From Cephalopachus bancanus (lineage: Eukaryota; Chordata; Mammalia; Primates; Tarsiidae), in the NCBI GenBank assembly GCA_027257055.1, contig JAPVLO010000519.1:1-64000 (forward strand): 64,000 nt of DNA. Direction: 5' to 3'. Below are positions 10,565 through 22,129 of this stretch, one piece after another. The position numbers were made by a program, and so were the translations under genes. The notes beneath the pieces are model-generated. The model did no database searches. It had not been told where the DNA came from and was given only the letters and a program-made list of their open reading frames with translations. Numbering within the stretch: position 1 is the stretch's first letter; the number at the start of each line of letters is the position of its first letter.

Positions 10565-10695
10565 AGACACTCTTTGCAGTTGCTAAACATTTATTGAATA
10601 CCTAATGTATATAGAAATCTGTATTAAAAGCAGGAAAAGGTACAAAACAAATGAGACATGGTTCTTGACCTTCAGCAACTCCAGCACCATACATG
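10565..10695 (-). mobile_element. L2 fragment, antisense
   Basis: aacatttattgaataccta followed by 'acatggttcttgaccttcag' is the reversed L2 3' end. Diverged. Confidence 0.55.
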
Positions 10696-10767
10696 GTTAT
10701 ATGGGAAAACGAGTGTACATTGCAATTCTTAATTTTCCTCTGTAAACTTGACATCATTAATATTTTC

Positions 10768-11028
10768 TTTAGTCAGGATCTCACTTTGTCACCAGGCTGT
10801 CACCACAGTCTCGAACCCCTGGGCTCAGGTGATCCTTCTGCCTTAGCCTCCCAAGTAGCTGGGATTAAAGGTACACACCACCATGCCCAACTAATTTCTT
10901 TTTGATGTTTTGTAGAAATGAGGTCTCACTATGTTGCCCAGATTGATCTCGAACCCCTGGACTGTAGCAATCCTTCCTCCTTGGCCTCCCAAAGTGCTGG
11001 GATTATAGGCGTGAGCCACCATGCCAGG
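10768..11028 (-). mobile_element. Alu, antisense, with internal deletion
   Basis: Alu from the T-rich tail to the reversed head. About 20 bp is missing from the right arm near 10795, where 'ccaggctg' joins directly to 'tcaccacagtc'. Confidence 0.88.
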
Positions 11029-11924
11029 CCTTAATATTAAAAACCTATAAAGGAAAATCCAGGAATCAATGGGAAATTCTTCTTAGCGTTCACTATATGA
11101 ACTGGGTTTTAATTTTCCTAACACCTTCCTTTGCCCCACAATATTATTCTTATAAAACATCTTGGCAGTCTTTTGTTTCTTACTAAACTAAAATAATCTA
11201 TCAGTTTCCCTTACTAATATACAATTGGTATATTTTCTTTGATGTTTTACTTTTTTGTGGTTTCCAGTAATTATATGTCTAAAAGAATTTTTCTGGAATG
11301 TTCTTGCAATTGAAAACTAGTTCTTCAAACCATTCTGCCAATTTATTCAACAAATATTTATTAAGTGCCTATTATATTCCAGGCATTACACTAGGCTAAA
11401 CAAATAGAATCTCTGTCCAGTGCTCTTTCCACTACTTTGAGTCCCTCAAACTGGAACACATGTACTGAGTGAGAGCAGGTTGATGACATAGTAGTATGCA
11501 CCAGGAGCCACAAAATAAAGCAGCTTGCATTTTCTTGAAGTATCTATACAAAGATTTTGGAGAACATTAACTAGTAGCTAATTTAAAATATTCAAAACTA
11601 TTTAAGCAAACTCAGATATAGTGAGTCTTACAATATAATATTCACAGAAAATTTGAGGTCAAATCCAGTATCTTAGAGAAAGTCTATGCTTGTAAGGGCG
11701 ACCCTGGTAACTCTGGGGTGACTTTTTGGAAAGCATTGAAGTAATGCTGTGTTGGTCGAATAGCCTTAAATTCCCATGCTGTCCTGTAGAAAAGGTAGTG
11801 GTCATTAATGTTTTTCTCTGTTGCCCAACATGAAGGGTACATGCTAGTTACCCTTGGTTTAATGTCTAAATCTTAAAATGTGTTGAGTTCTAACGGAGAT
11901 TCATTTGTTGTTGCTGTTGTTGTT
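11029..11924. other. Mostly unique, with a small L2 fragment
   Basis: An antisense L2 3' end is visible at about 11340-11425 (caacaaatatttattaagtg, 'ccaggcattacactagg'). The remainder has no recognised feature. Confidence 0.5.
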
Positions 11925-12200
11925 GTTATTTTTGAGTTGGAGTTTTACTCTGCCACTCAGGCTGGAGTGCAGTGACACCACAGCCTTCACCTTCTGGGGT
12001 CAGGCGATCCTCCCACCTCAGCCTCCTAGGTAGCTGGGATTATGGGCACATGCCACCACACCTGGCTAATTTCCTAATTCTTTGTAAAGATGAGGTCTCA
12101 CTTTGTTTCCCGGGCTGGTGTCAAACTCTTGGGCTCAGCAATCCTTCTGCATTGGACTCCCAAAGTGCTGGGATTACAGGCATGAGCTAATGTGCCCAGC
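11925..12200 (-). mobile_element. Alu, antisense
   Basis: T-rich/GTT tail, right arm, linker and left arm ending at 'catgagctaatgtgcccagc'. About 15 bp missing near 11980. Confidence 0.88.
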
Positions 12201-12938
12201 GAAAGCCAGTTTTTAATGTAGGTGGGTAATGGCTAAGAGTGACAGTGAAGGACCCGCCAAAAAGACTGATATCTTGAGCATAGAGGTTATTACAACCCAA
12301 AGACCATCAATTCAAGGCAGTACAGTTGATGGGGTCAAAGCTTTGTCCTGTTCTGTGCATACTTGCCTGTCCCACTGAGTTAAAGTTCACTTTGCTAACT
12401 GTAAAATTGCTTTCATTTACAACACATTCAGTATACAAATAGCTTTGTTAATTGCTGGTCACTGAAATAGCTAATACTATAAGAAAGTTGTCAAGGATTA
12501 TGTGTCTTGAGGTGGATAAAAGGTTTCTACAAATTGAGATGGTTTTGAAAATAGTCCAGCAGTACACTGGAAGAATGCCTGTTTCAAAGTGATGGTTTAA
12601 TTTTCTCCAGATGAGAAAGATGAAGAAAAACGCAAGTGAAGAAAGGGGGTAAAAGCAAATGGGGGTAAGTCAAACACTAAATTTTCAACTAATTTTCATT
12701 ATTGCAGTCTGAGTTTCATTGTTGTTGTCCTGTGCCAGACACAGTTCGCAGGGCCTGACATTGTATTGCTGTGTTAATGCGCAAAGTGTATAAAGACATG
12801 GGTATAGAGGATGGAGATTAAAGCATGGTCTTTATAGTCTATGTATGAAGTGTTTTTGCAGTCTACTCAGCAAAAGGGGATGAGCTTTGCATGTAGTTTA
12901 TAGAGTTTTGCTTCTTGGTTCTACTTTTTTTCTTTTTT
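12201..12938. other. Unique sequence
   Basis: No recognised repeat. It contains the weak exon candidate at 12611-12664. Confidence 0.4.
12611..12664 (+). other. Candidate exon (very weak)
   Basis: Acceptor taattttctccag ends at 12610; donor GGGG|gtaagt follows at 12665. The 54-nt segment starts with ATG but the frame closes after 13 codons. Could only be a UTR or lncRNA exon; quite possibly chance. Confidence 0.13.
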
Positions 12939-12939
12939 G

Positions 12940-13083
12940 TATAATTTATTTCATTATTACTTTTAATAGAGATGGGGGTCTTGCTAAGATACCCGGGCTG
13001 GTCTTGAACTCCTGGTCTCAAGCAATCCTCCCACTTCAACCTCCTGAAGTGCTGAGATTACAAGCATGAGCCACCACACCTGA
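12940..13083 (-). mobile_element. Alu left-arm fragment, antisense
   Basis: Runs from 'taatagagatgggggtcttg' to 'gagccaccacacctgacc'. Covers one arm only. Confidence 0.85.
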
Positions 13084-13164
13084 CCAGAAATGGCCATATA
13101 TTTCCAAAAACCACTTCATTTCGACAAAGTTTTTTGTTCCACTCTTTGATATTTGTTATTATTT

Positions 13165-13375
13165 CTTAAGAGAGTTTAATGGCTAAGATCTTGGGCCCTA
13201 GAATCACAGGTTTGAGTTCAATCTTGACTGCTTCTTTTTGGGCAACTTGCTTCACCTCTCTGAGTGTTATCTTTTCTGTGACTACCTCATCTGGTTGCTT
13301 TAAAGAGTAAATAAAATAATGCATATAAAGTACAAAGCACAGTTCCAGCCTCATACTAGATATAACCATTCTTAC
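13165..13375 (+). mobile_element. MIR SINE, sense
   Basis: 'taatggctaagatcttggg', 'caggtttgagttcaatcttg', 'gggcaacttgcttcacctc' and the 3' part to 'ccagcctcatactag' follow MIR order. Confidence 0.82.
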
Positions 13376-13716
13376 TATTGATTCTTTTCATGGATTTGTG
13401 GCTGAAATAGTTGAAAACTTGGAGCATACTATAGGAGCTTTGCCAATCACATATGAAGCATAAATGTGAGGGAAAACTGTGTGTCTTCTTTATTTATACT
13501 GTCTTAATACCAGGTTGAATGCTGTTTTTTGAATGTGTATCTCTTAAGTAGTGAGTAGACTGTTTAGAAGTAACACTAGTTTTCTGGCAGACTATATATA
13601 TATAGTCAATGCTTAGCTTACTATTCAAATATGGCATCACATTGAACGCAGGGAAAATGTCATTTTTAAATTCAGTTAACCCAGTATATTTAAGTATGAT
13701 ACTATTTAGTTTAGTA
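13376..13716. other. Unique AT-rich sequence
   Basis: Only a short TATATATA tract near 13600; nothing else recognised. Confidence 0.4.
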
Positions 13717-13729
13717 GGGTTCAAATTTT

Positions 13730-14018
13730 TTTTTTTTGAGTTGGAGTCTCACTCCGTCACCTAGACCAGAGTGCAGTGGCACACTCCCGGCCACCGCAGC
13801 CTCGACCTGCTGGGCTCCGGCGATCCTTCTGCCTCAGCCTTCCAAGTAGCTGGAACTACAGGCCCGCGCTACCATGCCTGGCTAATTTTTTTGATTTCAT
13901 TGTAGAGATGAGGTCTCCCCAAGTTGCCCGGGCAGGTCTCGAACCCGCGGGCTCAGGCAATTCACTCACCTCAGCCTCCCAAAGCGCAGGATTACAGGCT
14001 GAGCCACCAAACCTGGCT
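13730..14018 (-). mobile_element. Fairly young Alu, antisense
   Basis: Duplication gggttcaaatttt (13717-13729) and gggttcagaatttt (14019-14032). CpG-rich. Its right arm reads 'ggcacactcccggccaccg', an intermediate toward the hairpin form seen in the youngest copies. Confidence 0.93.
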
Positions 14019-14039
14019 GGGTTCAGAATTTTAATATCC

Positions 14040-14252
14040 ATTTTTTTTCTGAGTCGGGGTCACACTTTGTCACCTAGGCTGAAATGCAATGACACAATCA
14101 CGGCTCACTGTAGTGTTGACCTCCTGGGCTCAGGCAATCCTCCCACCTCAGCCTCCTAAGTAACTGGGATTACAAGCATGTGCCACCACACCCAGCTAAA
14201 TTTTTAAATTTTGTTGGAGAGACGAGGTCTTGCTATGTTGCTTATGCTGGTT
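14040..14252 (-). mobile_element. Truncated Alu, antisense
   Basis: Right arm, linker and part of the left arm; stops at 'gctatgttgcttatgctgg', so the head is missing. It lies directly beside the previous Alu. Confidence 0.85.
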
Positions 14253-14723
14253 AATACCCATTTTGAAGGGAAAGAGAGATGCAGGAAAATGAATACTCTA
14301 AACAACGTTGTCTTTTTAACATGAAAATTTTTGGTCTTCTTATAATCACAGAGGTCACAAATTCTCCTGATTTATCTCTAATTGGTCTAGATTTCAAGTC
14401 CCTAAAGCAGAAACTATTGAAGCACTTGTAATAGTTAAGCCATTGGGAGGAGGTATAATTCGGTTTGAATAATGCTTTTTAATAGATTTTGAGTTGTTAT
14501 GGTTATCTTAAGCTTTTATCATAGTCACTCTAGCAGCAAATCAAATAATATCTTAAGAGAAGTTACAAGTTCTGTAGCAATTTTGATAAATGAATGGATA
14601 AACCTAAATGGGTTATTGAGAGCAGCTTCAGGTGTTGGAGGGATAGTCTAACCTTTTGAGTTGAAAGTACACGAACGTACTATTCCTGTTCTTCTACTTG
14701 ATGCCCTTTGGTTCCAATGTCAG
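14253..14723. other. Unique sequence
   Basis: No repeat recognised; precedes the exon candidate at 14724. Confidence 0.4.
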
Positions 14724-14828
14724 ACAGATGGTGAGGCAGATGATCCTTGGGAAACCAACCTGGTCATTGAATTCCACGGGTGCACAGAAGGAAAAAGACC
14801 ATGTTGGTCATATACTGTATATTCGCAG
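14724..14828 (+). other. Candidate internal coding exon (weak)
   Basis: Acceptor ttggttccaatgtcag ends at 14723, preceded by a pyrimidine-rich stretch (ttcctgttcttctacttg). The 105-nt segment is exactly 35 codons with no stop, phase 0 at both ends, closing on CAG|gttttt. It begins TDGEADDPWETNLVIEFHGC; the amino-acid mix looks coding-like. Against it: the donor is poor at +3 to +6, the protein is not recognised, and the open frame also runs on both sides (14661-14882), so the splice sites are not needed to keep it open. Confidence 0.28.
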
Positions 14829-15084
14829 GTTTTTGTGATGATTATTAATACAGTGTACATCCAAATGCTTAAACTTAGCTAACTATATTGATGAAATAAA
14901 TTCCTTATTAGCAATGAAATCTGCATTCATAGATAGTGATCATGGTCAGTGTCATTTGAAGATGAAAACACGATGTACAAAAGTATTTTAGAAAAATTAG
15001 ACTTACTCTACCATTAGATCATTAGCTCAAATGTTAAAGATAATGCCTTTTATTTATAGAGCATCTTTCATTTTATTTACTTAT

Positions 15085-15246
15085 TATTTATTTATTTATT
15101 TGAGATAGGGTCCTACTCTGTAGCCCAGGCTGGAGTGTAGTGGTGTGATCACTGCAGCCTTGACCTCCTGGACTCGAGTGCTCCTTCCATCTCAGCCTCC
15201 TGAGTAGCTGGGACTACAGGTGCACATCACCATGTCTGGCTAATTT
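15085..15246 (-). mobile_element. Alu, antisense, first part
   Basis: T-rich (TTTA) tail and right arm. Interrupted at 15246 by another Alu and resumed at 15523. Confidence 0.88.
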
Positions 15247-15522
15247 GTTTTTTTTTGTTTTTTTTTGAGGCAGAGTCTTACTCTGTTGCCTAGACTGAAG
15301 TGCAGCGGCACAATCATGGCCACTGCATCCTCGACCTGCTGAGCTCAGGCAGTCCTTCCATCTCATTCTTCCAAGTAGCTGGAGACATAGGTGCCCACCA
15401 TCACGCCTGGCTAATTTTTTGATTTATTGTAGAGATGAGGTCTTGCCATGTTGCCTGTAATCCTCTTGCCTCTGTCTCCCAAAGGGCTGGGATTACAGGT
15501 GAGAGCCACCACACCCAGTCCA
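15247..15522 (-). mobile_element. Alu inserted in an Alu, antisense
   Basis: Duplication tctggctaattt (15235-15246) and tctggttatttt (15523-15534) from the host Alu's linker. About 30 bp is missing near 15450. Confidence 0.88.
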
Positions 15523-15665
15523 TCTGGTTATTTTTTATTTTACTCGAAGAGACAAGGTCTCACTATGTTGTCTAGCCTGGTTTCGAACTCCTGGACTCAG
15601 GAGATCCTCCCACCTTGGCCTCCCAAGGTGCTGAGATTATAGATGTGAGCCATTGCACTCAACCT
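15523..15665 (-). mobile_element. Alu, antisense, second part
   Basis: Left arm of the host Alu begun at 15085, ending 'gagccattgcactcaacct'. Confidence 0.85.
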
Positions 15666-15675
15666 AGCATCTTTC

Positions 15676-15806
15676 TTTTTTTTGATTTATTGTAGAGATG
15701 AAGTCTCACCAAGTTGCCCAGGTGGGTCTCGAACCCACGGGCTCAGGCCATTCACTTACCTCAGTCTCCCAAAGCGTGGGATTACAGGCTAAACCACCGA
15801 GCCCGG
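15676..15806 (-). mobile_element. Alu left-arm copy at a reused site, antisense
   Basis: Starts at the linker ('ttgatttattgtagagatg') and ends at the reversed head 'gagcccgg'. Flanked by agcatctttc at 15666-15675 and 15807-15816; the same ten bases also occur at 15060-15069. Confidence 0.85.
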
Positions 15807-15925
15807 AGCATCTTTCTTTTGAAGCATGGCTAACTGTCCCTATTCTATCTACTCCTGTTGAATATGAGTTTAAGTAACTGGCAGAAGGGTCACATTCTGT
15901 GAGGTAGAGCTAGACCCTTGGTCTC

Positions 15926-16505
<580 letters not shown>

Positions 16506-16800
16506 GGGCTAGGCGCAGTTTCTTACACCTGTAATCCCAGCGTTTTAGGAGGCCAACACGGGGGGATTGCTTGACAACAAGAGTTCAAGATCAACCAGGG
16601 CAACATAGTGAAACCCTGTCTCTTCCAAAAGAAAAAAGTTAAAAAAGATTAGCCGAGCATGGTGGTGTGCACCTGTAGTCCCTACTACTTAGGAGGCTGA
16701 GATAGGATTGCTTGAGCCTAGGAGTTTGAGACTATAGTGAACTATGATTGCACCACTGCACTCCAGTCTGGGTAACAGAGTGCGATCCCATCTCAAAAAC
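16506..16800 (+). mobile_element. Alu, sense
   Basis: Full AluJ-like copy from 'gggctaggcgcagtttctta' to 'gcgatcccatctc', with an A-rich tail to about 16880. Confidence 0.92.
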
Positions 16801-17039
16801 AAAACATACCAAAACCGAAGCCAAAAAAAGAAAAATAACCAAAAACAAAAACCCAAGACCAAAACAATTATGAACAAGCACTAGTTGAGCAACTATATGT
16901 AAAACACTCTACTAGGAGGTAGACAACGTATCCACTGCCTTGAAATGGCTTATAATTTACTCAGAGGCAACAGAGTACATGAGGCAACTTGATATCATCC
17001 AATACTAATATAAATACCAATCACTAGTAAATAAATTAA

Positions 17040-17272
17040 TATAGCATGATTCATGTATCTGGCACCATTCCAAGTGCTCTCTGTGCATTGACACATTTAA
17101 ACCACATAACAATGCTATGAGGTAGGGACCATCTTACAGATCAAGAAACCGAGGCTTGGAGAAACTGGATAACTTGTTCAAGACTACACATCTAATAAGT
17201 GGAAGAGCTGGAAGGAAAATCTGTGCAGTCTGTGCTTTCCACAATACTTCTTTTCATTCTGTCTCTGGCAGG
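17040..17272 (-). mobile_element. MIR SINE, antisense
   Basis: 'ccaagtgctctctgtgcatt', 'gatcaagaaaccgaggcttg', 'ataagtggaagagctgg' follow the reversed MIR order. Confidence 0.85.
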
Positions 17273-17626
17273 AGTGCATGATATAAGATAGTTTTAAAAA
17301 GTTATGATAAAAAACAGATTCTAGAGAATTTCAGAGGAACAATCAGAGGAAGATGTTAAAGTTGGCAAGATATTTTGAAGAAGGTACTGTTTTAGGAGTT
17401 TTTATTGAAAAGCAAGGAAAGTATTTCTGAATATTTTAATGCCCAAAGCTTTGTGTATGTATGTGCGCAAGTATGTGACTGTATGTGTGAGTGTGTATTT
17501 ATTTTGATTTAGAAAACAAAACTTAGAGGGCCAATCAAATTGAAAATCCCTTTATTGACAGCCAATCAGAGCTCTGTCTTTGTGTACAGTATTTGACTTC
17601 ACTAACCTGTGTTTAAAAAATTATTT
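17273..17626. other. Unique sequence with short TG-rich tract
   Basis: An interrupted (TGTG) tract at 17450-17500; otherwise no feature. Confidence 0.4.
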
Positions 17627-17915
17627 GGGCTGGGTGCAATGGCTCACGCCTGTAATCCCAACATTTTAGGAGACTGAGACAGGAAGATCAGTTGAGGTCA
17701 GCACTCTGAGGCTACCCTGGCAACATAGGGAGACCCTATCTTAACAAAAATTGAAATTAAAAATTGCTGGGCTTGGTAGCACGTGCCTCTGGCCTCAGCT
17801 ACTTGGAAGGCTGAGGTGGGAGGATTGCTTGAGCCCAGGATGTCAAGGCTGTAGTGAGCTGTGATCATGCCACTGTACTCCAGCCTGGGTAACAGTGAGA
17901 TCTCAACTCTTAAAA
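17627..17915 (+). mobile_element. Alu, sense
   Basis: Complete, with a CAA-rich degenerate tail to about 17970. Confidence 0.92.
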
Positions 17916-17971
17916 AACAAACAAACAACAACAGCAACAACAAAATCAAAAGCGAAAACAACAACAAAAAA

Positions 17972-18120
17972 CTAACAGCTTTATTGAGATATAATTCACA
18001 CACCATACAATTCACCCACTTAAAGTGTACAACTCAGTGGTTTTTAGCATAGTCACAGAATTGGGCAACCATCACCACGATAAATTTTAAAGCATTTTCA
18101 TCACCTCAAGAACAGAAACA
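17972..18120 (-). mobile_element. Old L1M-type 3' fragment
   Basis: 'tttattgagatataattcac' through 'gggcaaccatcaccacgata' is a familiar stretch of old L1 3' ends, here read antisense. Subfamily not assigned. Confidence 0.65.
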
Positions 18121-18297
18121 TATGTTTGGAAAAATGTGGCCACCAAGAGGATGGAACTAGCATGCCTATCGGTACTACTGCTTCCCTATCAAAACGTTCA
18201 AGGTTTCTGCTCAGTAGAATTCAGATCTTAGGCTGTTTTTTTTTTTTGCAGTATAGCTCCATGTTGCTATAGACTTCCTCCTCCTAATTTCTTTCTT

Positions 18298-18595
18298 TTC
18301 TTTTTTTTTTGAGTTGGAGTCTCACTCTTTGTTGCCCAGGCTGGAGTGCGGTGGCACACTCACCACCACTGCAGCCTCGACCTGCTGGGCTCAGGCGATC
18401 TTTCCGCCTCAGCCTTTCAAGTAGCTGGAACTACAGATGCACGCCACTATGCTCAGCTAGTTTTTGTGACTTATTGGAGAGACGAAGTCTCACCAGGTTG
18501 CCCAGGCTGATTTCAACCTCCAGGCTCAGGCAGTCCTCTCGCTTAGGCCTCCCAAAGTGCTGGGATTACAGGCTGAGCCACTGCTCACAGCCTCC
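18298..18595 (-). mobile_element. Alu, antisense
   Basis: T-rich tail followed by 'gagttggagtctcactcttt'; ends near 'gagccactgctcacagcc'. Belongs to the lineage-specific group with the 'gattacaggctgagccac' head. Confidence 0.92.
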
Positions 18596-18844
18596 TCCTT
18601 TTAATTTCATGTGGACCAGTGACTAGTCTTTCAAAGGATTTGTACTTTTCTGATTAATTCTTAATCTAAATTGATCATATAAATTTGCTTATTATGTATC
18701 TGTCATGAGGTATCGATATTAGTATTAAATATCAAAGCCAGACTTGTGTTTAAAGGTAAAGCTGCATATGGACATACAGAGTGGAATAATAGACATTGGA
18801 GTGGGAGGGTGGAAGGGGATGAGAGCTGGAAAACAAAACTGCTA

Positions 18845-19112
18845 GCTGGGCGTGGTGGCTCATGCCTGTAATCCCAACAATTAGGGAGGCTGAGGCGGAA
18901 GGATTGCTTGAGCCCAGTAGTTCGAGACCAGCCTAAGCAACATAATGAGACCTCATCTCTACAAAAAATCAAAAAATTAGCTGGGCATGGTGGCTTGGGA
19001 GGCTGATGTTGAAGGATTGCTTGAGCCCAGGAGTTGGAGGCTGAGGTTAGTGATCATGCCCCTGTACTCCAGCCTGGGCAACAGAGTGAGACCCTGACTC
19101 AGAAAACAAATA
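18845..19112 (+). mobile_element. Alu, sense, with internal deletion
   Basis: About 25 bp missing in the right arm, where 'gggcatggtgg' joins 'cttgggaggctgatg'. Confidence 0.9.
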
Positions 19113-20645
19113 GCCAGCTGCTAAAACCACTAGCGTGAGTGGCTACTTCCTTGTCTCTGCATAATTTATAATGGACCAGAGCCAGACATACGCGATAAAT
19201 TTTGTGTGCACACTAGTATTTTTTAATATTTCTAAAGATTATGCCTGACATAGGTTACTAGCGGATAGATAGTTGAGATAAAGGCAAATTCCCACCTCTT
19301 TTGATTGGGGCATAGTATTATGGTGGTGTTATGCAAATTATCTTATAAAGTGTATTTCATGATATTATGTACAGATATTATGAAATAATTGGAATTAAAT
19401 TTTTTTCAGCCACTGGCTTTTCAGCTACTCAGGTTTCACAAACAAGATACAGTTAATGCTATAGTCAAGGACTGTTTCTGTCTAGTGAGAGTTACCATGC
19501 TAAGCATCTGTGTGTGTGGTAAGAGAGGCAGGGTGTTCCCATGTCTTCATTAAAGTAATAAGTTATAGTTAGTGTTATGCATATCTTTCAGGCTAGAGAA
19601 TTACTAGTTACTTTTTATTATTAAAAACCAATTAGATGTCTTAAGTATAATTAGATGTCTTAAAGAACATAGGTGTCTTTTAAAATGAGCTAATCTTAGA
19701 TTCATCTCATACTAATTATGATTTTACCTACTTTTTCATTCAGTATGATTTTGACATGTAATTTTATACTTCCTCAGTATTTCTAATGCTCATTATGCAC
19801 TTGGGTTGAGTTTCTACTTAGGGGCCAAAGTCATTTTAGTTGAACTTAAAGTGAATTGATAATCAGCTCAAAATGATTTTCTGTGAATTTTAAGTATATT
19901 ATTTATTTGCTTAGATAGTTACTGTGCTTTGCCATGTACAGCAAAGGTGTGGTGATCTCACAGCCAGTGGGTAGGATAGAATCAGACAGCATGATAATGC
20001 TATCACTAGAAGAAGAAAACTAAGCATACCTTTATATTAATTGGGTGGAAGCACATCTTTATTACTAAGTAAGGTTAATAGTTGACATCACCTGGAGGCA
20101 GGGAGTCAGGTGCTGTAGAGTTAGATAAAAAAGCATGATTGATTTATACGTTTTGGTGTCTGTGTAACGATGCTGCCTTTTTCATGGTAGATTTTGTTTA
20201 TTAAGCCATTGTGCTATTGGGCTATGTGAAAAAGGGTTAGAAATTTGCTCATTTAAGGCAAACCAAATTGGTCTGACATAAGAGGGTCATTCTGAATGAG
20301 AAAGTATCACACTGTTTAGGAATGAAGATTTTGAGTAATGTGAATGTTAAGTTTTTTATGACTTGAAATGTAATTTATTGATTTTTTAAAAAATGAACCC
20401 ATTATGGTGTACTCATAAACTATTATTTCACAATAGTTAGATGTTATGCTGTAAGTTAGTGCCTGAAATGGTTTAGATTCTAAGGTGGTTTCGAATGATT
20501 CTGCGTGTGGATTAGATTCATCTACTTGTTTTATAGATGGGTCTGCTTTATCTGCAGATAAAGGAGACTTACTAGCTTTAATTAGCCTTACTACATAGAG
20601 CAGCACCTTATTTCTCTAGAGAGAGAAAATGAACTATTTTATACA
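19113..20645. other. Longest repeat-poor stretch of the left half
   Basis: Unique AT-rich sequence with short direct repeats (attagatgtctta twice at 19632-19662). A 96-codon minus frame (20316-20606) overlaps a plus frame of about 43 codons ending at 20598. No splice pairing supports either. Confidence 0.4.
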
Positions 20646-20649
20646 AATT

Positions 20650-20740
20650 AATTCAAAAAATTAGTGAGTACCTTCTCTGACCCAGGTACTGGGGATGTAG
20701 TGGTGAACAAGACAAGAACCTATCTTCATTCTGTTAATAC
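20650..20740 (-). mobile_element. L2 fragment, antisense
   Basis: 'cccaggtactggggatgtag', then 'tggtgaacaagacaagaac' is the reversed L2 3' region. Confidence 0.65.
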
Positions 20741-21089
20741 GAGGTGGTCATAATATTCTATTCACTCTCTCTGTTCTTCTCTAAGAAAATTTCAACCAAA
20801 GGAATAGGAAAAAGGGGCAGAAAAAACACATTCCTTCTTTTTAAGTGTGTAATTTAGCATTTCCACATATCGTTTTCACATATATCTCACTGGCCAGAAC
20901 TTGATCCTGTGGTGACACATAGCAACAAGGAAGGCTAGAAAATGTGGACCTTCACTGTATGGCCATGTGCCTAGAAAAAATTTTCTTACTATCAGAGAAG
21001 GGAAGAGCAGATCTTGAGGGATAACTAACACTCTGTGCTATGCATTGTCTCTAATGTAGACCTTGAATCTTTGGTCAATTTCGTGACTT

Positions 21090-21285
21090 ATCTGGAGATA
21101 TTATCTCCATAACATTGGCTACCCATTAGCTTCAGGGTAAAAATTCAAACTTGTTGGCAGGACATACAAGCCCATCATTACTTGACTCCTGCTTGTTCCT
21201 CTAGCTCCTCTCTCACTCCTTCCAATGTTGCATTCTAAGTTGCAGCCTTACTGGGACTATTGGACGATCCCCAAACTGGCCATAC
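21090..21285 (+). mobile_element. L2 LINE, sense, left part
   Basis: 'ggctacccattagcttcagg', 'aggacatacaagcccatc' and 'ctctagctcctctctcactc' follow L2 order. It resumes at 21699 after inserted material. Confidence 0.75.
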
Positions 21286-21510
21286 TTTCTTTTTTGTTGT
21301 TGTTCAATAAATTTAGTTCTTCTTTAATAGAGTTGGTGTGAGATCTTTGCATACATATTAATAGCTGTTAAACAAATCTGGTGGTAAATTTCATTTTTTA
21401 AGATTTTGAAAGAACAATATTTGAATGATTACAAGTTCCTTGGAATATTCCACCATACCAATGGCATTGGTCAAAGAATTAAATAGTATATTCTGTATCA
21501 GAATATTACC
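21286..21510. other. Unassigned insert within the L2
   Basis: Begins with a T/TTG-rich tract (tttcttttttgttgttgttc), as an antisense retroposed tail might, but the body is not recognised. Confidence 0.35.
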
Positions 21511-21518
21511 TTACACAT

Positions 21519-21690
21519 ATTTTTTTTGGTAAGCAAGCTTCTATTTTATTAAAAAATATTATCTATAAGGCAAATCAATCATACAGGATCAGTTCTGGCC
21601 CCCTGAGTTTATCATTCTTTCTGACAACAGCGTCAAGCGATATCATTAAGGGTGTGATCCATGCAGTTTGGGAAAGCATTTTTCTTATCC
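21519..21690 (-). pseudogene. Probable processed-pseudogene 3' fragment, antisense
   Basis: Read on the minus strand this has the order of an mRNA 3' end. A frame of about 33 codons runs to a TGA at 21577-21575, followed by some 50 nt of 3' UTR, AATAAA (TTTATT on plus at 21545-21550), and a poly(A) tail seen as T8 at 21520-21527. Possible duplication ttacacat (21511-21518) and tcacacat (21691-21698). The peptide ends in LRGPELILYD; I do not recognise the gene. It is 5'-truncated at about 170 bp. Alternative: a chance arrangement in AT-rich DNA. Confidence 0.35.
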
Positions 21691-21698
21691 TCACACAT

Positions 21699-21990
21699 TT
21701 GAGTTTGCTGCTCTTCCTAAAATGCTGACTACTTCTTGTCCTTCAGGGTTCAGTTCTGGAAAAATTTTCCCTCTACTTCACAGCCCTGCTTGATGTTTCT
21801 TTCAAATATTTCTATAGTATTGTTTGTGCCTTTCTTTAGCAGTCTTTATAAGCAGTGTTTTCCCTCTCTCTCTCTCCTCTTGGATTGTGCATTCCTTGAG
21901 GGAGGGGCTCATAGCAGTTGTCTGTGTTGTCTGGCATGGTACCTGGCCCAGAGTTCAGTTTAGTTAATGTTTGTTAATGAGAAAATGAGT
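21699..21990 (+). mobile_element. L2 LINE, sense, right part
   Basis: 'gctgctcttcctaaaatgct' to the L2 3' end 'tccttgagggaggggctc', 'ggtacctggcccagagttc', 'ttaatgtttgttaatgag'. Confidence 0.8.
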
Positions 21991-22129
21991 GAGTGAATAT
22001 TGAGTTTACTAATTATGGCTTCTTGATTAAGCTGGCTGCTCTTCCTATTTGCCATCTGGAAATTGGAATACTTGTAGTATTTTCCAGTAGCCAGGACTGG
22101 GTAATTGTATAATAGGTGCTGGTAAAATG

